Shown: piece after piece, positions 12,293 to 23,474 of the stretch | Numbering within the stretch: position 1 is the stretch's first letter | How the letters are laid out: every line of letters starts with the position of its first letter | NCBI GenBank assembly: GCA_051294375.1 | Contig: CM119264.1 | Coordinates: 1,161,923 to 1,225,922 of the forward strand | Reading direction: 5' to 3' | From: Paraspadella gotoi | Taxonomy: Eukaryota > Chaetognatha | Length of the DNA: 64,000 nt | Notes under the pieces: model-generated | What the model was told of the DNA's origin: nothing | The model's input: the letters and a program-made list of their open reading frames with translations, nothing else | Databases searched by the model: none | Translations under genes and position numbers: made by a program

Positions 12293-12325
12293 GGGGGGAG
12301 AGAGGGGGGTGGAGGGGGGGAGGGG
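12293..12325 (+). other. Canonical G-quadruplex motif
   Basis: Four G runs (6, 6, 7 and 4 G) separated by loops of 5, 4 and 1 bases inside a G-rich purine tract (12235-12375). Confidence 0.7.
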
Positions 12326-13288
12326 AGAATAAGGGAGGAGGAGAGGAGAGAGAGGGGGAGGAATAGGGGGCAGAGAAAATTAGTAAAAGTGAGGGAAGTA
12401 TGAAGGAGCAAGAGTGGAGTTAGGGTGAGCAGGTGGGTAGATCGATGGTGCGAGAGTGGTTTAGGAAGTGATGTCAGGAATCGTGGTCAGGTGGTTAGGT
12501 GGTGAGGATGGTGGTCGAGTGTGTTGATCGTGATCAACAGCCACTATATAGAGATAGAAAAACTTTGGACCGTTTTAAATCATGCCTTTATGCTTTATAT
12601 TACCTTTATGCTTTCATGAAGCTGCCCTTTATACGCCTTCTGCTGTTTAGCCTTCTATGCGCGATGCCCTTTATACATATGTTCTTGTGTTTACACAACA
12701 AAGTAATTATTATTTTTTACAGAGGTCAAGAATTTGTGGTTATTTTATTTCTTCATTTATTTGTCAAATTCTGAATTGGTTTCTCCAATATTTTGATTTA
12801 TTTTTTTAGATAATCACAAGACTTTTTTTTTAATATCTGATTGAATTAATTTGTTAATCGTTATTTTGTTACGATTTTGTATTTTGTATTTATTTTTATC
12901 TAAAAATTCACGCACCGCAGTTACTCTTCTATTAAAAAAAAAATTAAATCTTATTGAGCCCGACTGAAGCTAGCTTATGAGCCAAGGGAGTTTCGAAAAA
13001 AAAGTCATCGTTTTAATTTACAAAGATAATTATTATTAAATATTAATTTAAATAAAAAAGGCCTTAACTATTCTTAAAAGACGCGGGACGCTGTACCCTG
13101 TACCTCTTCAAAGCCTTATTTTTCGAGAAGCGCCCCGTTTTGTCCTAAATTCGGAATGAGATTCATTTTTTTGAGGTAAGATAGGTTTAAGGTGAGGTTA
13201 GAATTAGCTAAGCTGATTAAGGTTAGGGACTGGTTTGTGATAGGGTTAGGGATTTGGCTAAGGAATAGTTTAGTGTTAAGAGGTTTGG

Positions 13289-13313
13289 NNNNNNNNNNNN
13301 NNNNNNNNNNNNN
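13289..13313. other. Assembly gap, 25 N
   Basis: Joins two contigs that repeat each other for about 870 bases. Confidence 1.
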
Positions 13314-13328
13314 GTTAGGGTGAGCAGG

Positions 13329-13447
13329 TGGGTAAGATCGTGGTCAGGTGGTTTAGGAGTGATGGTCAGGATCGTGGTCAGGTGGTTTAAGAGTGGTGGT
13401 CAGGATCGTGGTCACGTGGTTATGGAGTGGTGGTCAGGATCGTGATC
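13329..13447 (+). repeat. 34-bp GATCGTGGTCAGGTGG repeat, three units and a part
   Basis: Units GATCGTGGTCAGGTGGTTTA and following, each ending in GATGGTCAG or GGTGGTCAG. Confidence 0.9.
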
Positions 13448-13489
13448 ACGAGCCACTATAAGAATGAAAAACTTTGGTACCGTTTTAAA

Positions 13490-14040
13490 TTCATGCCCTT
13501 TATGCCCTTTTATACCCTTTATGCCTTTCATGAGATGCCCTTTATACCCTTTCTGCTGTTTATGCCCTTCATGCGATGCCCTTTATTACCCATTGTTCTT
13601 GTTTACCAACAAAAAGTAATTATTTTTTTTTACGGATCAAGAATTTGTGGTTCATTTTATTTCTTCTATTTATTTGTCAAATTCTTGATTGGTTTCCCAA
13701 TTGTTTGATCTTATTTTTTTAGATTAATCACAAGATCTTTTTTTTTTAAATATCTGATTGAATTAATTTTGTTAATCGTTAATTTTGTTACGATTTTTGT
13801 ATTTTGTATTTATTTTTATCTAAAAATTCACGCACCGTAGTTACTCTTTCTATTTAAAAAAACAAAATTAAACTTATTGAGCATCGACTGAAAGCTAAGC
13901 TTATGAGCCCAAGGAGTTTCGAAAAAAAAGTCATCGGTTTTAATTTACAAAGATAATTATTATTAAATATTAATTTAAATAATAAAGGCCTTAACTTATT
14001 CTTAAAAGAGCGCGGGGACGCTGTACCCTGTACCTCTCCA
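13490..14040. other. Degenerate ATGCCCTTTATACCC repeat and AT-rich spacer
   Basis: The repeat covers 13490-13600; the remainder is AT-rich with no gene. Confidence 0.7.
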
Positions 14041-14548
14041 AAGCCTTATTTTTCGAGAACGCCCCGTTTTGTCCTAAATTCGGAATGAGATTCATTTTTT
14101 GAGGTAAAGATTAGGTTAAAGGTTAGAGGTTAGGAATTAGGTAAGTGATTAAGGTTAGGGACTTGGTTTGTGATTAGGGTTAGGGATTTGGGCTAAGGAC
14201 TATAGTTTAGTGTTAGAGGTTTGGGTTAGAAATTAGGGATAGGGATTAAGGATTATGTAAAGGTTACAGATTAGAGTTAGGGATTAGGGACTAAGGATTA
14301 AGTATTAGATTAAGGTTACAGATTAGAGTTAGGGATTAGGAACTTAGGATTAAGGATTAGGTTAAGGTTACAGATTAGAGTTAGGGACTAAGGATTAAGG
14401 ATTATGTAAAGGTTACAGATTAGAGTTAGGGATTAAGGTCAGAGATTGGATTATAAGTATAAAAATATATATTCAAGTCAAATATTTATAAAAAAAATAA
14501 ATTTTTGGAAAAAAGAACAGAAATGGGGAACTATCGGAAAAGAGAGCC
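14041..14548 (+). mobile_element. TIR-type element E1 with TTAGGG-like interior (copy 3)
   Basis: Left end GCCTTATTTTTCGAGAACGC plus CCCGTTTTG; right end ACAGAAATGGGGAACTATCG plus GAAAAGAGAGC. The ends are imperfect inverted repeats. The interior has repeated GATTAGAGTTAGGGATTAGG-type strings on the + strand. No coding capacity. Confidence 0.6.
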
Positions 14549-14850
14549 CCATTTGGCATTCCTCTGTTATTTATCCTTCTCTCCCTAAACCCACTGGATG
14601 GGCGAATGCTGCTTGGCTTAGAGGCGATGACGGAGTAGGGAGAATGTCCTTTCATAACAAATGGATAATGGAAAAAGAGAAAGGAAGAAAAAAGGGAAGG
14701 GTGGGAAAGTAGGAAAAAAAATAAGAAATATGATTTTACGGGAGGAGGGAGAAAAAATTAGAGGAAAAGAGGAGAGGGAGTAAGAGAAAAAGATAGGGGA
14801 GAAAAAAAGAGAAGGAATTAAGGGAGGATGGGAGAAAAACAAAGAGAGGG

Positions 14851-15164
14851 NNNNNNNNNNNNNNNNNNNNNNNNNNNNNNNNNNNNNNNNNNNNNNNNNN
14901 NNNNNNNNNNNNNNNNNNNNNNNNNNNNNNNNNNNNNNNNNNNNNNNNNNNNNNNNNNNNNNNNNNNNNNNNNNNNNNNNNNNNNNNNNNNNNNNNNNNN
15001 NNNNNNNNNNNNNNNNNNNNNNNNNNNNNNNNNNNNNNNNNNNNNNNNNNNNNNNNNNNNNNNNNNNNNNNNNNNNNNNNNNNNNNNNNNNNNNNNNNNN
15101 NNNNNNNNNNNNNNNNNNNNNNNNNNNNNNNNNNNNNNNNNNNNNNNNNNNNNNNNNNNNNNNN
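14851..15164. other. Assembly gap, 314 N
   Basis: Sized gap inside the purine minisatellite. Block A copy 1 (about 4940-5400) is continuous across the corresponding stretch. Confidence 1.
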
Positions 15165-15690
15165 CAAAATTAAAGGATGAATATGTGGCGTTGCGAAGTA
15201 GTCGAATAATTTTTTTATGTAGGTTTATTATAATTATTTTTTACATGTTTTTTATTATACAGTACAACAAGGCAAAAGCCAAATTTTATCCTAAAAAAGG
15301 ATCCTTAATTCCCTCAGGCCCAATTTTTTTTCCTTTTGGTGGGCGAATTTACGACCAAAAATTAAAATTACAATATTTAAATACAAAAATACAAAAAATT
15401 AGCAAAATTTAAATACAACATCTTATGTATCGACCTTACTTTTTTTCGTTATTTTTTGTATTTTTTTTAAATTTTACTTTTTATTTTTAGTTTATTTTTA
15501 TTTCATTTATATTTCGTCTCATCTTTTTTTTTCTATTCTAAATTTAATTTCTTGCCTCCCTTTTGTCTCCCCTTCTTTCCTCAATTCTTTTTTTTCCTCT
15601 ACGATTCTCTTTTCAAGATCTCTTATACTTTTTTCTATTTTTTTTTTCCCTCGCGCCCTTCGTTCCGCCGCTCCTCCCGTCTCTGTCCAA
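15165..15690 (-). other. Inverted segment of block A copy 3
   Basis: Reverse complement of 5380-5846, with the gap on its left side and a direct junction to GGGTTAGCTTATATTAG on its right. The minisatellite remnant is therefore pyrimidine-rich here. Confidence 0.8.
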
Positions 15691-15995
15691 TTGGGTTAGC
15701 TTATATTAGTTTTAAAGATTAAGGTAAAGGTTAAGATTTAGGATAAGGATGAGGATTAAAAATTAATTTAAGTTAAATTAAGTTATAAAATAGGTTACGG
15801 ATAAGGTAAGTGATTAGGATTAATGATTAGGGTTAAGGATTTTAGATCAAGGTTAGAATTAGGAATTAGGGTTTGAATCTTATGTTAGTTTTTAGATTTC
15901 GTAATAAATTAAGTTTCAATATTAAGGTTAAAATTAAATTCAATGATTTAAAAAAAACGGAAATGGGGTGGCTTACCAAAAGAGAGCCAAGTGAC
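15690..15995 (+). mobile_element. TTAGGG-like element E2 (copy 3)
   Basis: Interior of TTAAGG/TTAGGG strings; right end AACGGAAATGGGGTGGC plus TTACCAAAAGAGAGCC. In this copy an inverted left end (AGGCCCAATTTTTTTTCC plus TTTTGGTGGGCG) lies at 15317-15345. Confidence 0.5.
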
Positions 15996-16137
15996 TGAGG
16001 GTAAAAAAAAAGAAATGAAGAGAAAGAAGAAATGAAATTATATTTTCTTTTTTTTTAACTTTTTTCTTTTTTTTTTAATTCTTTTTTTTTTCTCTCTTTG
16101 ATTCAAAGTTTTCTTTTTTTTCCGCTCCAAAAATCCC

Positions 16138-16449
16138 CTTCCAGTTCAGGCAAATCGCAAATTATTTTAGGCCAAAGTTGATGTCATCATAATTGTATGA
16201 GACTCGAGAAAGAAAAGATATAAATCCTTTTGATGAGGACGACGATGAAGACGACGACGACGACAACGACGACGACAACGACGTCGATGAAGATGACGAT
16301 GAAGACGACGATGAAGACGACGACAACAACGACGTCGATTAAGATGACGATGAAGACGACGACGACGACGATGAAGACGACTAACGATGACAATTGCTTA
16401 GATGACTGAGACAGTAACAAATACCATAATGACAATGACTCTCAGCAAG

Positions 16450-16501
<52 letters not shown>

Positions 16502-16937
16502 TTTGTACAAAAAAATGTGAAAAATGTTTTTTTTCTCTTTTCAGAAAAAGCGACAAGGAATAAGTTGATTCGACGGAAGAGACGAGCCAAGAATTCGAAT
16601 GTGCGAAGAGGAGATAACTAATGCTTGTCAGTGATCAAGCTTTAGCTGAATAAAAGACCAAACTCTACTTTTACTTATCAGTGAAAAAACTTTAAAAAAA
16701 TCACCAGTTCTTCTTGTCTGTTATTAAGAACTAGCCAAAGAAGGACCAAATTTACTTCTGCTTTAACTAAAAAATAACTACAAAATACCAATTTTGCTTG
16801 TCAGCGATTAAATACCAAAACTAATATTTGCAGCAACTTAGAATTTGTCTCATTGCGGTTTAACCAAATCTCAAGATTCTCTGTACAATTTTTTATTCAA
16901 GGATAAGCTCAAGAAAAGTACGATTGTAAAGTCCTTG

Positions 16938-16939
<2 letters not shown>
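16138..16939. repeat. GAC/GAT trinucleotide array, GA run and AT-rich spacer
   Basis: GACGAC/GATGAAGAC repeats at 16226-16385, (GA)n 16452-16499, then AT-rich sequence with loose CTTGTCAGYGAT repeats (16621, 16675, 16797). No gene. Confidence 0.85.

Positions 16940-16985
<46 letters not shown>
16940..16985 (+). repeat. (CT)n microsatellite
   Basis: Pure CT run of about 46 bases. Confidence 0.97.
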
Positions 16986-16989
<4 letters not shown>

Positions 16990-17076
16990 ACAGCGTGAAT
17001 ACTGGAATGAAAAGTGTGAGGAACTAAAAATAATCTTTTTAAATTTATTTTTTAGCTATAATTTTGTCAATATTTA

Positions 17077-17281
17077 GGCTCTCTTTTTCAAAAGCACCCT
17101 ATTTTTGTTCCATATTCTTAAAACCACATTTTTATTATAATATTTAACTCTAATATATCAACGAATCCATAACTTAATATTTAGCTCCAATTCTAATTAA
17201 CCAAAGCCTAACTTAATCCCCAACCCTAACTCCCCAATTCCAAATTTAAGGTGAAACGGGGCGTTCTGGGATAAAAGAGCC
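17077..17281 (+). mobile_element. TIR-type element E3, 205 bp
   Basis: Left end GGCTCTCTTTTTCAAAAGCA; right end, read inward on the other strand, GGCTCTTTTATCCCAGAACG. Interior is CCTAACTTAATCCCCAACCC-like. Compact, non-coding, clearest pair of ends in the window. Confidence 0.65.
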
Positions 17282-17305
17282 GATAAAAGAAAAGGGATCC
17301 TGATG

Positions 17306-17925
17306 CAAAAAAAAAAAAAAAAAAAAAAAAGCCAGTGCACGGACAAAAACGGTTGGGGAGAAATTTGGGAAAGAAACGACATTTTCGAGAATTTTCACTC
17401 AAGGTCGTCTTCGTTGTCGTCGTCGTCGTCTTCGTTGTCGTCGTCTTCGTTGTCGTCGTCGTCGTCGTCTGGAAAAGAAAGAATGAAGAAGATGGCGCGA
17501 TTCTCATAGTCGTTGTTGTCGTTGATGTCGTATTAACATAGTCGCTTGCATACTCGTCGTCATCTTTTTTTTCATTGCTTGTATCAAAGTGCTTGTTTCC
17601 ATTCTTGTATTGATCGTTTTTCTTGTTTCCTTTTAATTCATTCTCATCAGCCTTAATTCCATTTTTCTCTCTTTCTTTTCCTTCGATCTCATCGTCAATT
17701 CTCTTATTTTATTTTATTGTATTTTATTCTCTTTTTACATCATCATAATCATCATCTTAATTGTAATTGTCCTTTTTGTTCCAAATTTCTTCGTTCCCAT
17801 CTTCATTTTCATCGTCATTGTTCCTATCTTTATGGTTCCCATCATCGTCTTTCCCATCATCGCTCTCTTCTCCGTCGTTCCCATCTTCATTATTCCCATC
17901 GTCGTCTTTCCCATCTTCACTCGCC
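17306..17925. repeat. Poly-A run, (TCG)n and 20-bp CCCATC repeat
   Basis: A25-26 run at 17306-17331, TCGTCGTCGTC arrays 17401-17470, ordinary T-rich sequence, then TTCCCATCTTCATTTTCATC-type tandem units 17790-17925. Confidence 0.85.
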
Positions 17926-17999
17926 GCGGTGAATGATCTCTTCCAAAGACGAACCTCGATTTACATCATTAAGTCCTGTGAACCGACAAGAAGGACCCT

Positions 18000-18053
18000 T
18001 TCTTTTCTTTTCTTTCTTTCTTTCTTTCTTTCTTTCTTTTTTTTTTCTTTCTT

Positions 18054-18086
<33 letters not shown>

Positions 18087-18125
18087 CTTTCATTCTGTAT
18101 TTCTTTCTGTATTTCTTTCTTTTCT
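18000..18125 (+). repeat. (CTTT)n microsatellite
   Basis: Interrupted CTTT tetranucleotide run. Confidence 0.95.
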
Positions 18126-18167
18126 TCCTTTTTTAATTCAATTTCTTTCTGCATTTCAATAGAAATC

Positions 18168-18350
18168 GATCTCCCACGGGCCGCGGGGGCGGGAGGCGAG
18201 AGAGAGGCGGGTTTTCTGTGTGGCGGCGTCGCGAGGGGCGGACAGAAGTTATTGTGGGGGATTTTGTGTGGTGGAGGAGGAGGAGGGAGGAGGAGGGAAG
18301 AGGGAGGAGTTTGTGGGGAAAGATTTGGAGAATGAGGTTCGTTGGTTGAG
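18168..18350 (+). other. GC-rich segment
   Basis: GGGCCGCGGGGGCGGGAGGC and GTGGCGGCGTCGCGAGGGGC followed by GGAGGAGG repeats. High CpG in AT-rich surroundings; no open frame worth naming. Confidence 0.5.
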
Positions 18351-18354
18351 GTTT

Positions 18355-18625
18355 TAAGATTAAAGAGTAAAAAATGCAGATAAAAAATTATAGAATAAAG
18401 ATTAAAGATTATAGGTTGAAGATTAAAGATTACAGAATGAGGATTAAAGAATGAAGATTAAAAAATGAAGATATATAATGAAGATAAAGTTAAAGAATGC
18501 AGATTAAAGATTAAGGAATGAAGTTTAAAGATTAAATAATGAAGATTAAAGATTATACAATGAAGATTAAAGAATGAAGATTAAAGATTTAAGATTAAAG
18601 AATGCAGATTAAAGATTAAATAATT
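18355..18625 (+). repeat. GATTAAAGAATGAA repeat
   Basis: About 14-18 bp units of AATGAAGATTAAAGATTA over 270 bases. Confidence 0.9.
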
Positions 18626-18793
18626 TACATGGTTACATGGTACAGGAGTGACTTGTAAAAGATTTGTATCGAGATGGAAAGGAGACAGAGAGAGAGACGA
18701 TCTAAAATTAGTCGTGGGATTCAAAGGATGAGAAGGTGAAGGCAAAAGGGGAGAGGGTTGATAAGAGAGGGGAGGGGAAGGGAGGAGAGCGGA

Positions 18794-18817
18794 GGGGAGG
18801 TGAGGGGAGGGGAAGGG
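18794..18817 (+). other. Canonical G-quadruplex motif
   Basis: G4, G4, G4 and G3 runs with loops AGGTGA, A and AA, in a purine tract at 18720-18830. Confidence 0.65.
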
Positions 18818-18924
18818 ATTGATAAGAGAGAGATGTCGGCAGGAAGGACAAGTGAACAGGGGAACAAATAGGGGAATAGACAGGGATAGGTAATATTGGC
18901 CTTGGGAAAGGATGTCAAAACTTG

Positions 18925-19150
18925 AGAGATAAACAAGGATAAACAAGGATAAACAAGGATATACTAGGGTAAATGAGAAAGGGGGCCAGNNNNNNNNNNA
19001 AGAGGGCCAGAGAGGGATATATAATGGCACAAAAAGAATACCCAGCGGGGAATCTGTAATCTGTGTGGTCAGCCTTAAATGGTAAATTATTGAAAGGAAA
19101 ATTTAAATATGATTGCTATTTATTTATTTATTTATTTATTTATTTATTTT
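18925..19150. repeat. 10-bp ATAAACAAGG repeat, 10-N gap, (TTTA)n
   Basis: Four tandem ATAAACAAGG-type units at 18928-18965, N run 18990-18999, (ATTT)n at 19117-19150. Confidence 0.85.
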
Positions 19151-19397
19151 CTATAAAACATTTTTAATTAAATAATAATTTTTTAAAGAAGAAGAATAAG
19201 TTCTTCTATAGATATTAAAAGAGATTAAATAGGTTATAAATAGTTTTTTTCGACATCAAGATTTGCGCTAACATCAATGCCAATCCAACTAGATGTTAGA
19301 CGCTAAACCATCCATTAAGTTCAAATAGTTAAATCCTTCAGTCCCTCCATTCTCATCACCCAGGGGAGACCTTTTTTAACTGATAAATATTTGGGAG

Positions 19398-19704
19398 ATG
19401 CTTAGAAGGGAGAGGGAGAGGGAAAGAGGGAGTCAAAAGAGAGAGGGAGAGGGAAAGAGAGAGTCAAAAAAGAGAGAGAGGGAAGAGGGAAGTCAAAAAA
19501 GAGAGGGAGAGGGAAAGAGGAGTCAAAAAAGAGAGGAGAGGGAAGAGGGAGTCAAAAAAGGAGAGAGGGGCCTAAACAAAACGGAGGCGAGGTGAGGAAG
19601 AGAAAGAAGTAAACAAGGCACGAGACTTTTCAATCCAGATTTTCCAGGAATGAAATCTCTCTCTCTCTCTCGCTCTCTCTCTTCTCTCTCTCTCTCTCGC
19701 TCTG

Positions 19705-19766
<62 letters not shown>

Positions 19767-19785
19767 CTCTCTCTCTCTCGTCATC
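19398..19785. repeat. Purine 30-bp repeat and CT tract
   Basis: GAGAGGGAGAGGGAAAGAGG plus GAGTCAAAA units at 19405-19565, then CT/GCTCTCT tract 19652-19785. Confidence 0.9.
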
Positions 19786-19799
19786 AGCCTTTTGCTTCA

Positions 19800-21087
19800 A
19801 ACGGGGGGGGACGGATGAAAATGTTTCCCTTGTAGCTCGTCAAACATGTAAATTTTATTTGTATCGTTAAGAATCGAGAGTTGAGTTCAAATTTAACAAA
19901 GAAAAATAGCAAAATTCGTTACATCAAACGACTGACGACCGACGACTGACTGACAGACGACAGCAGATTCTGTGCAAATTGCTTCACTGTTGTTTTCTTC
20001 GTCTTCGCTTAAAAAGTCAAAGTTTCGTCTTCTCAGGACCAAATTGGCCGATCGTCCTCTTCCCTAATTAGAACAAGAACGGTAATTAAAATGTGTTGCG
20101 CCGCAGCGACTGCCTATCACGTCTATTTCTCGTGACTTGACATGATATGACATGAAATGACATGACTACATGACTACAATAACTTTTTTAGCGCATGTAT
20201 TTATGACAGCACTGCATCGGCATTCCGTCTTTTGTTTTTAATAGTTTTAGGATTTCCTGATGGTGGCGCTAGTAGTTACGGACAGTCATCTTCAGCCTAC
20301 GTAGCGCCTTATCCACATGTACCTCATTTACTTTGTGATCATATGACTGTAGTTCTGGGTGGTCACGTTACTACACAAGTATGAAACATATGCACAACAA
20401 TCATCCATGGATATCATATTAATTAAAATATTAGTTATGCTGCATTGAATTTAAGTTCGTGCGATCGAGGAACAATTAGAAAACATGCACATTAAAGGTC
20501 TTATGGTACCATACTTTCCTATCAAATATAGACCTAAATATTATTAATTATTATTCGAATTATAAGCCTTGAAAAAATGTAAGTGAGACGGATCGAGGGA
20601 GCGACAGACATACCGACTGACCGACCCCAAATAGTCTAAAAGAGTACTCTGGGCGCAACTAAAAAGTTGATTGTAGCGATTCAATATCAGTACCCGTTGA
20701 ACAGGAAATTATCTAAACGACTACTTTTCCTTGAACCAAATAGGATTGCGTTAATTTTTTATCGAAATTTTTTTAAATTTTGTTATTTCTTGCATCTTTC
20801 CTTTGTCATCGACACCTATATCCATTGATGCCCGAATAAACTAACAATTCATTGCATTTGACTTGCAAGCAGGCGTCATCGTCCATCCAAATCTTCAGTC
20901 TGGAAATTGGTCGGCAATCTCTAGGCAACGGAGGAGGAACGCACCTTCAAGGAAGAAGAAATTATCGGATTATATAAGTGTATAATAAGTATATTATAAA
21001 AGATTATACAAGTTAATTGCAAATACTGGCTGCCAATTTAAATCAGCCGCTTTGATTTGATTCAAAATGTAATTGATTGAATTGATT
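19800..21087. other. AT-rich sequence without recognisable gene
   Basis: Mostly non-repetitive. Short ACATGATATGACATGAAATG repeats at 20138-20180, GACCGACGACTGACTGACAG near 19935. No open frame above 60 codons that looks coding. Confidence 0.6.
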
Positions 21088-21225
21088 ATTTGTGAGATTT
21101 ACAAATATATTATATATTTTTTGCCAATATTTCAATTCACGTTTTGGAAAATAAAAAATTATTGCGCAAAATGAATTGAAATATTGGCAAATAAAATATA
21201 TAATACACCTGTGAATCCGACAAAG
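21088..21225. repeat. Long foldback (inverted repeat), arms about 40-60 bp
   Basis: TTTGCCAATATTTCAATTCA (about 21120-21139) is mirrored by TGAATTGAAATATTGGCAAA (21172-21191), and matching AT-rich flanks extend both arms. The loop is about 20 bases. Confidence 0.85.
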
Positions 21226-21499
21226 AAATTGTTAATTAATTTCAACCAGGAGATGTCCTAAAAGCAGATTCATGTCATGTCATGTCCATTTCCTCAAAGA
21301 GAGTAATTGATAGATATTTTAAAATAACTCAAAAAAGATATTTAACGGTTCGTACCAAGAGCAAACAATATAATTATTAATTAATTTATACCACTTATAA
21401 AAACTATTTGGCGTCGAATATTATCGCAAAATTCTTTGCACCAATTAGGCAGTATTTAAAAATGCTTGGAGCGATATTGATCTAATTGCTCGTCTCAAG

Positions 21500-21625
21500 G
21501 TTGACAAAATGCTTGTTTCAAAATGACATTATGGCTTGTCTCAAATTGACATCATTGCTTGTCTCAAAATTGATATCATTGCTTGTCTCTTGTCTCAAAT
21601 TGACATCATTGCTTGTCTCACTTTT
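21500..21625 (+). repeat. GCTTGTCTCAAATTGACATC repeat, about 23-25 bp units
   Basis: Five to six imperfect tandem copies. Confidence 0.9.
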
Positions 21626-21721
21626 GTCGACATCGAATCTCGGGACATTTTCCTTCCTCGTGTTTGATCGCCACCCACTCATGGTCATCGTCGATGCATC
21701 CGATTCTGGATGAAGGGAAGA

Positions 21722-22070
21722 CATGAAAAGAAAAGAAAAGAAAAGAAAAGAAAAGAAAAGAAAAGACAAAAAAAGACAAGACAAGAAAAAAAAGAAAAGA
21801 AAAGAAAGAAAAAGAAAACAAAAAAAAAGAAAAAAGAAGAAAAAAAAAGAAAAGAAAAGAAAAGAAAAGAAAAGAAAAGAAAAGAAAAGAGAAAACCAAA
21901 GATAAAAAAAGACAAGACAAGACAAGACAAGAAAAGAAAAAAAAGAGAAAAGACAAGACAGGAAAAGGCAAGAGAGGTCAAGTCAAGACAAGACAAGACA
22001 AGACAAGACAAGACAAGACAAGACAAGACAAGACAAGACAAGACAAGACAAGACAAGACAAAACAAAAAA
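21722..22070 (+). repeat. (AAAAG)n and (AGACA)n pentanucleotide array
   Basis: AAAAG runs 21722-21900 with A-rich interruptions, then AGACA runs 21905-22065. All long frames on both strands here are repeat products. Confidence 0.95.
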
Positions 22071-22089
22071 ATGTAAAGAAAAGAGGAAA

Positions 22090-22554
22090 AAAAATGAAAA
22101 AATCCAATTGAAAATGTATTATTACAATCTTCAATCACAATAAGCTTCTACTAACTACCCAGGAATTGTTAGTTAAAAATATCTTTAAAATAAAATAAAT
22201 TAACAATTATATTGGTTTATATTGATTGGTCTTTTACTGAAAAGACTTATTTCATAATCACCTGGGCATCGGGCAAGAGAGGCACTTGTACTGAGGGCAT
22301 CCCCGCACGTCCTTTGTTTCAGACAAGATAGAAAATTCATCGCAATGCAACATAGAGGGCGGACAAGGCGGAGTCTCTCCCTGCGTCGGCGATGAACAAA
22401 ATAGCATCACGAAAACCGCGGGAAAAATAACAAGCATTTTTATAGTTTTTATGGTAATCTTAATTTTGAACGCGTGGAGACTTTAGTTAAAAAAAATAGG
22501 CCGGGGACAATGATTCTGGGTTTGGTTCATTTTTATACCAAAATTTATTTAACT
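22090..22554. other. Mixed spacer, no gene seen
   Basis: A CpG-containing stretch at 22265-22430 (GGGCATCGGGCAAGAGAGGC, CCCTGCGTCGGCG) has no sustained open frame. Confidence 0.6.
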
Positions 22555-23254
22555 TTTGAAATAGAGTTGGCGATCGTGTAGCTTCAGATAATGGTCGGTC
22601 TGTTCATCCATTTTAACCTTGCTTTGGTCAGTAAAAAATTAATTAATAATTAAATGCAAAGTAACTTGAAGATTTAAATTTTTTAAGAGTTTTTTTTTTT
22701 ATCGAGACAGACCGGGCGAAGCCGGTCCTGTCTCTATAATAATTCGCTTTGGCTTCTTTGTGCCGTAGTCGTCGTCGTCGTCTGCGTCACGCTTTTTTGC
22801 AATCATGGCTTCTAAAAGTGTGATATCATAGGAATTGAAAATTTATATATGGCTTCTAATCATCAAGATCTTTAAAATTCCCATGTTTCATATCAATATT
22901 CCTATTTGTTTATGTTTTATTTACAAAACAAAAACTTTTAATTATATGTCTCTTTCCCTCTCTCTTTCTTTTAATTATATGTCGCTCTCTCTCTCTCTTC
23001 TTTTTTTCTCAGTCACTGCTTCTTCTGATTTGTCTAAAAACGAGTTCTGGCTCTGCAGCGTCGTGCAGCGTCGTCCAGCTTCTTCTCTCTCTCTCTCTTC
23101 CTCTCTCTCTCTCTTTTTAACAAAAAAACATTTATATTTATATATATATATATATATTGTGGCTCACCAATATTGAAGACGATGCCGTCAGCAGTTTAAC
23201 ATCCATTCTCCCTTTTTTTTCTTTTTTTTCTTTTTTTTCCCACTTTTCTTGTAT

Positions 23255-23325
23255 GAATCACAAGGGCGGAACCCGAGTCCTTCAGATTGGGAGGAGTTCG
23301 CGCTAACTCGGGCGCCATAGGTACT
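23255..23325 (-). mobile_element. tRNA-like fragment inside the insertion
   Basis: On the minus strand, CGAGTTAGCGCGAACTCC resembles an A-box region and ACTCGGGTTCCGCCC a B-box, at tRNA-like spacing. Not a full cloverleaf; a SINE head is possible. Confidence 0.35.
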
Positions 23326-23474
23326 TACTTATTAAGTAGAGTAAAAGGGCTGTTGAGCTTTTCTCTCTCTTTTTCTCCGTCGCTGCTGCATCTGATTCCA
23401 GCGGCTGTCAGGCTTCTCTCTATCTCTCTTTTAATTATATGTCGCTCTCTCTTTCTCTCTTTTTTTTCTTCTAA

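Larger units (their letters stand above)
10131..13288. other. Block A, copy 2 (cleaner, first half only)
   Basis: Same order as copy 1 with fewer single-base insertions. Its last 870 bases (12418-13288) are repeated again at 13314-14222 across the 25-N gap, so the two contigs overlap. No gene seen. Confidence 0.8.
13314..16137. other. Block A, copy 3 (second half)
   Basis: Starts within the sequence equivalent to 2490 of copy 1 and runs to the equivalent of 6329, with a 314-N gap and one inverted segment. No gene seen. Confidence 0.8.

Noticed and set aside
14100-14450. Interstitial telomere
   Set aside because: TTAGG/TTAGGG strings are degenerate, irregularly spaced and enclosed by the inverted ends of a dispersed element family.
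17306-17331. Poly-A tail of a retrotransposed element
   Set aside because: No target duplication or element body found beside it; A runs are common in this DNA.
21685-22134. Long Phe/Leu/Ser and Lys/Arg frames on both strands
   Set aside because: Translation of (AAAAG)n and (AGACA)n repeats.
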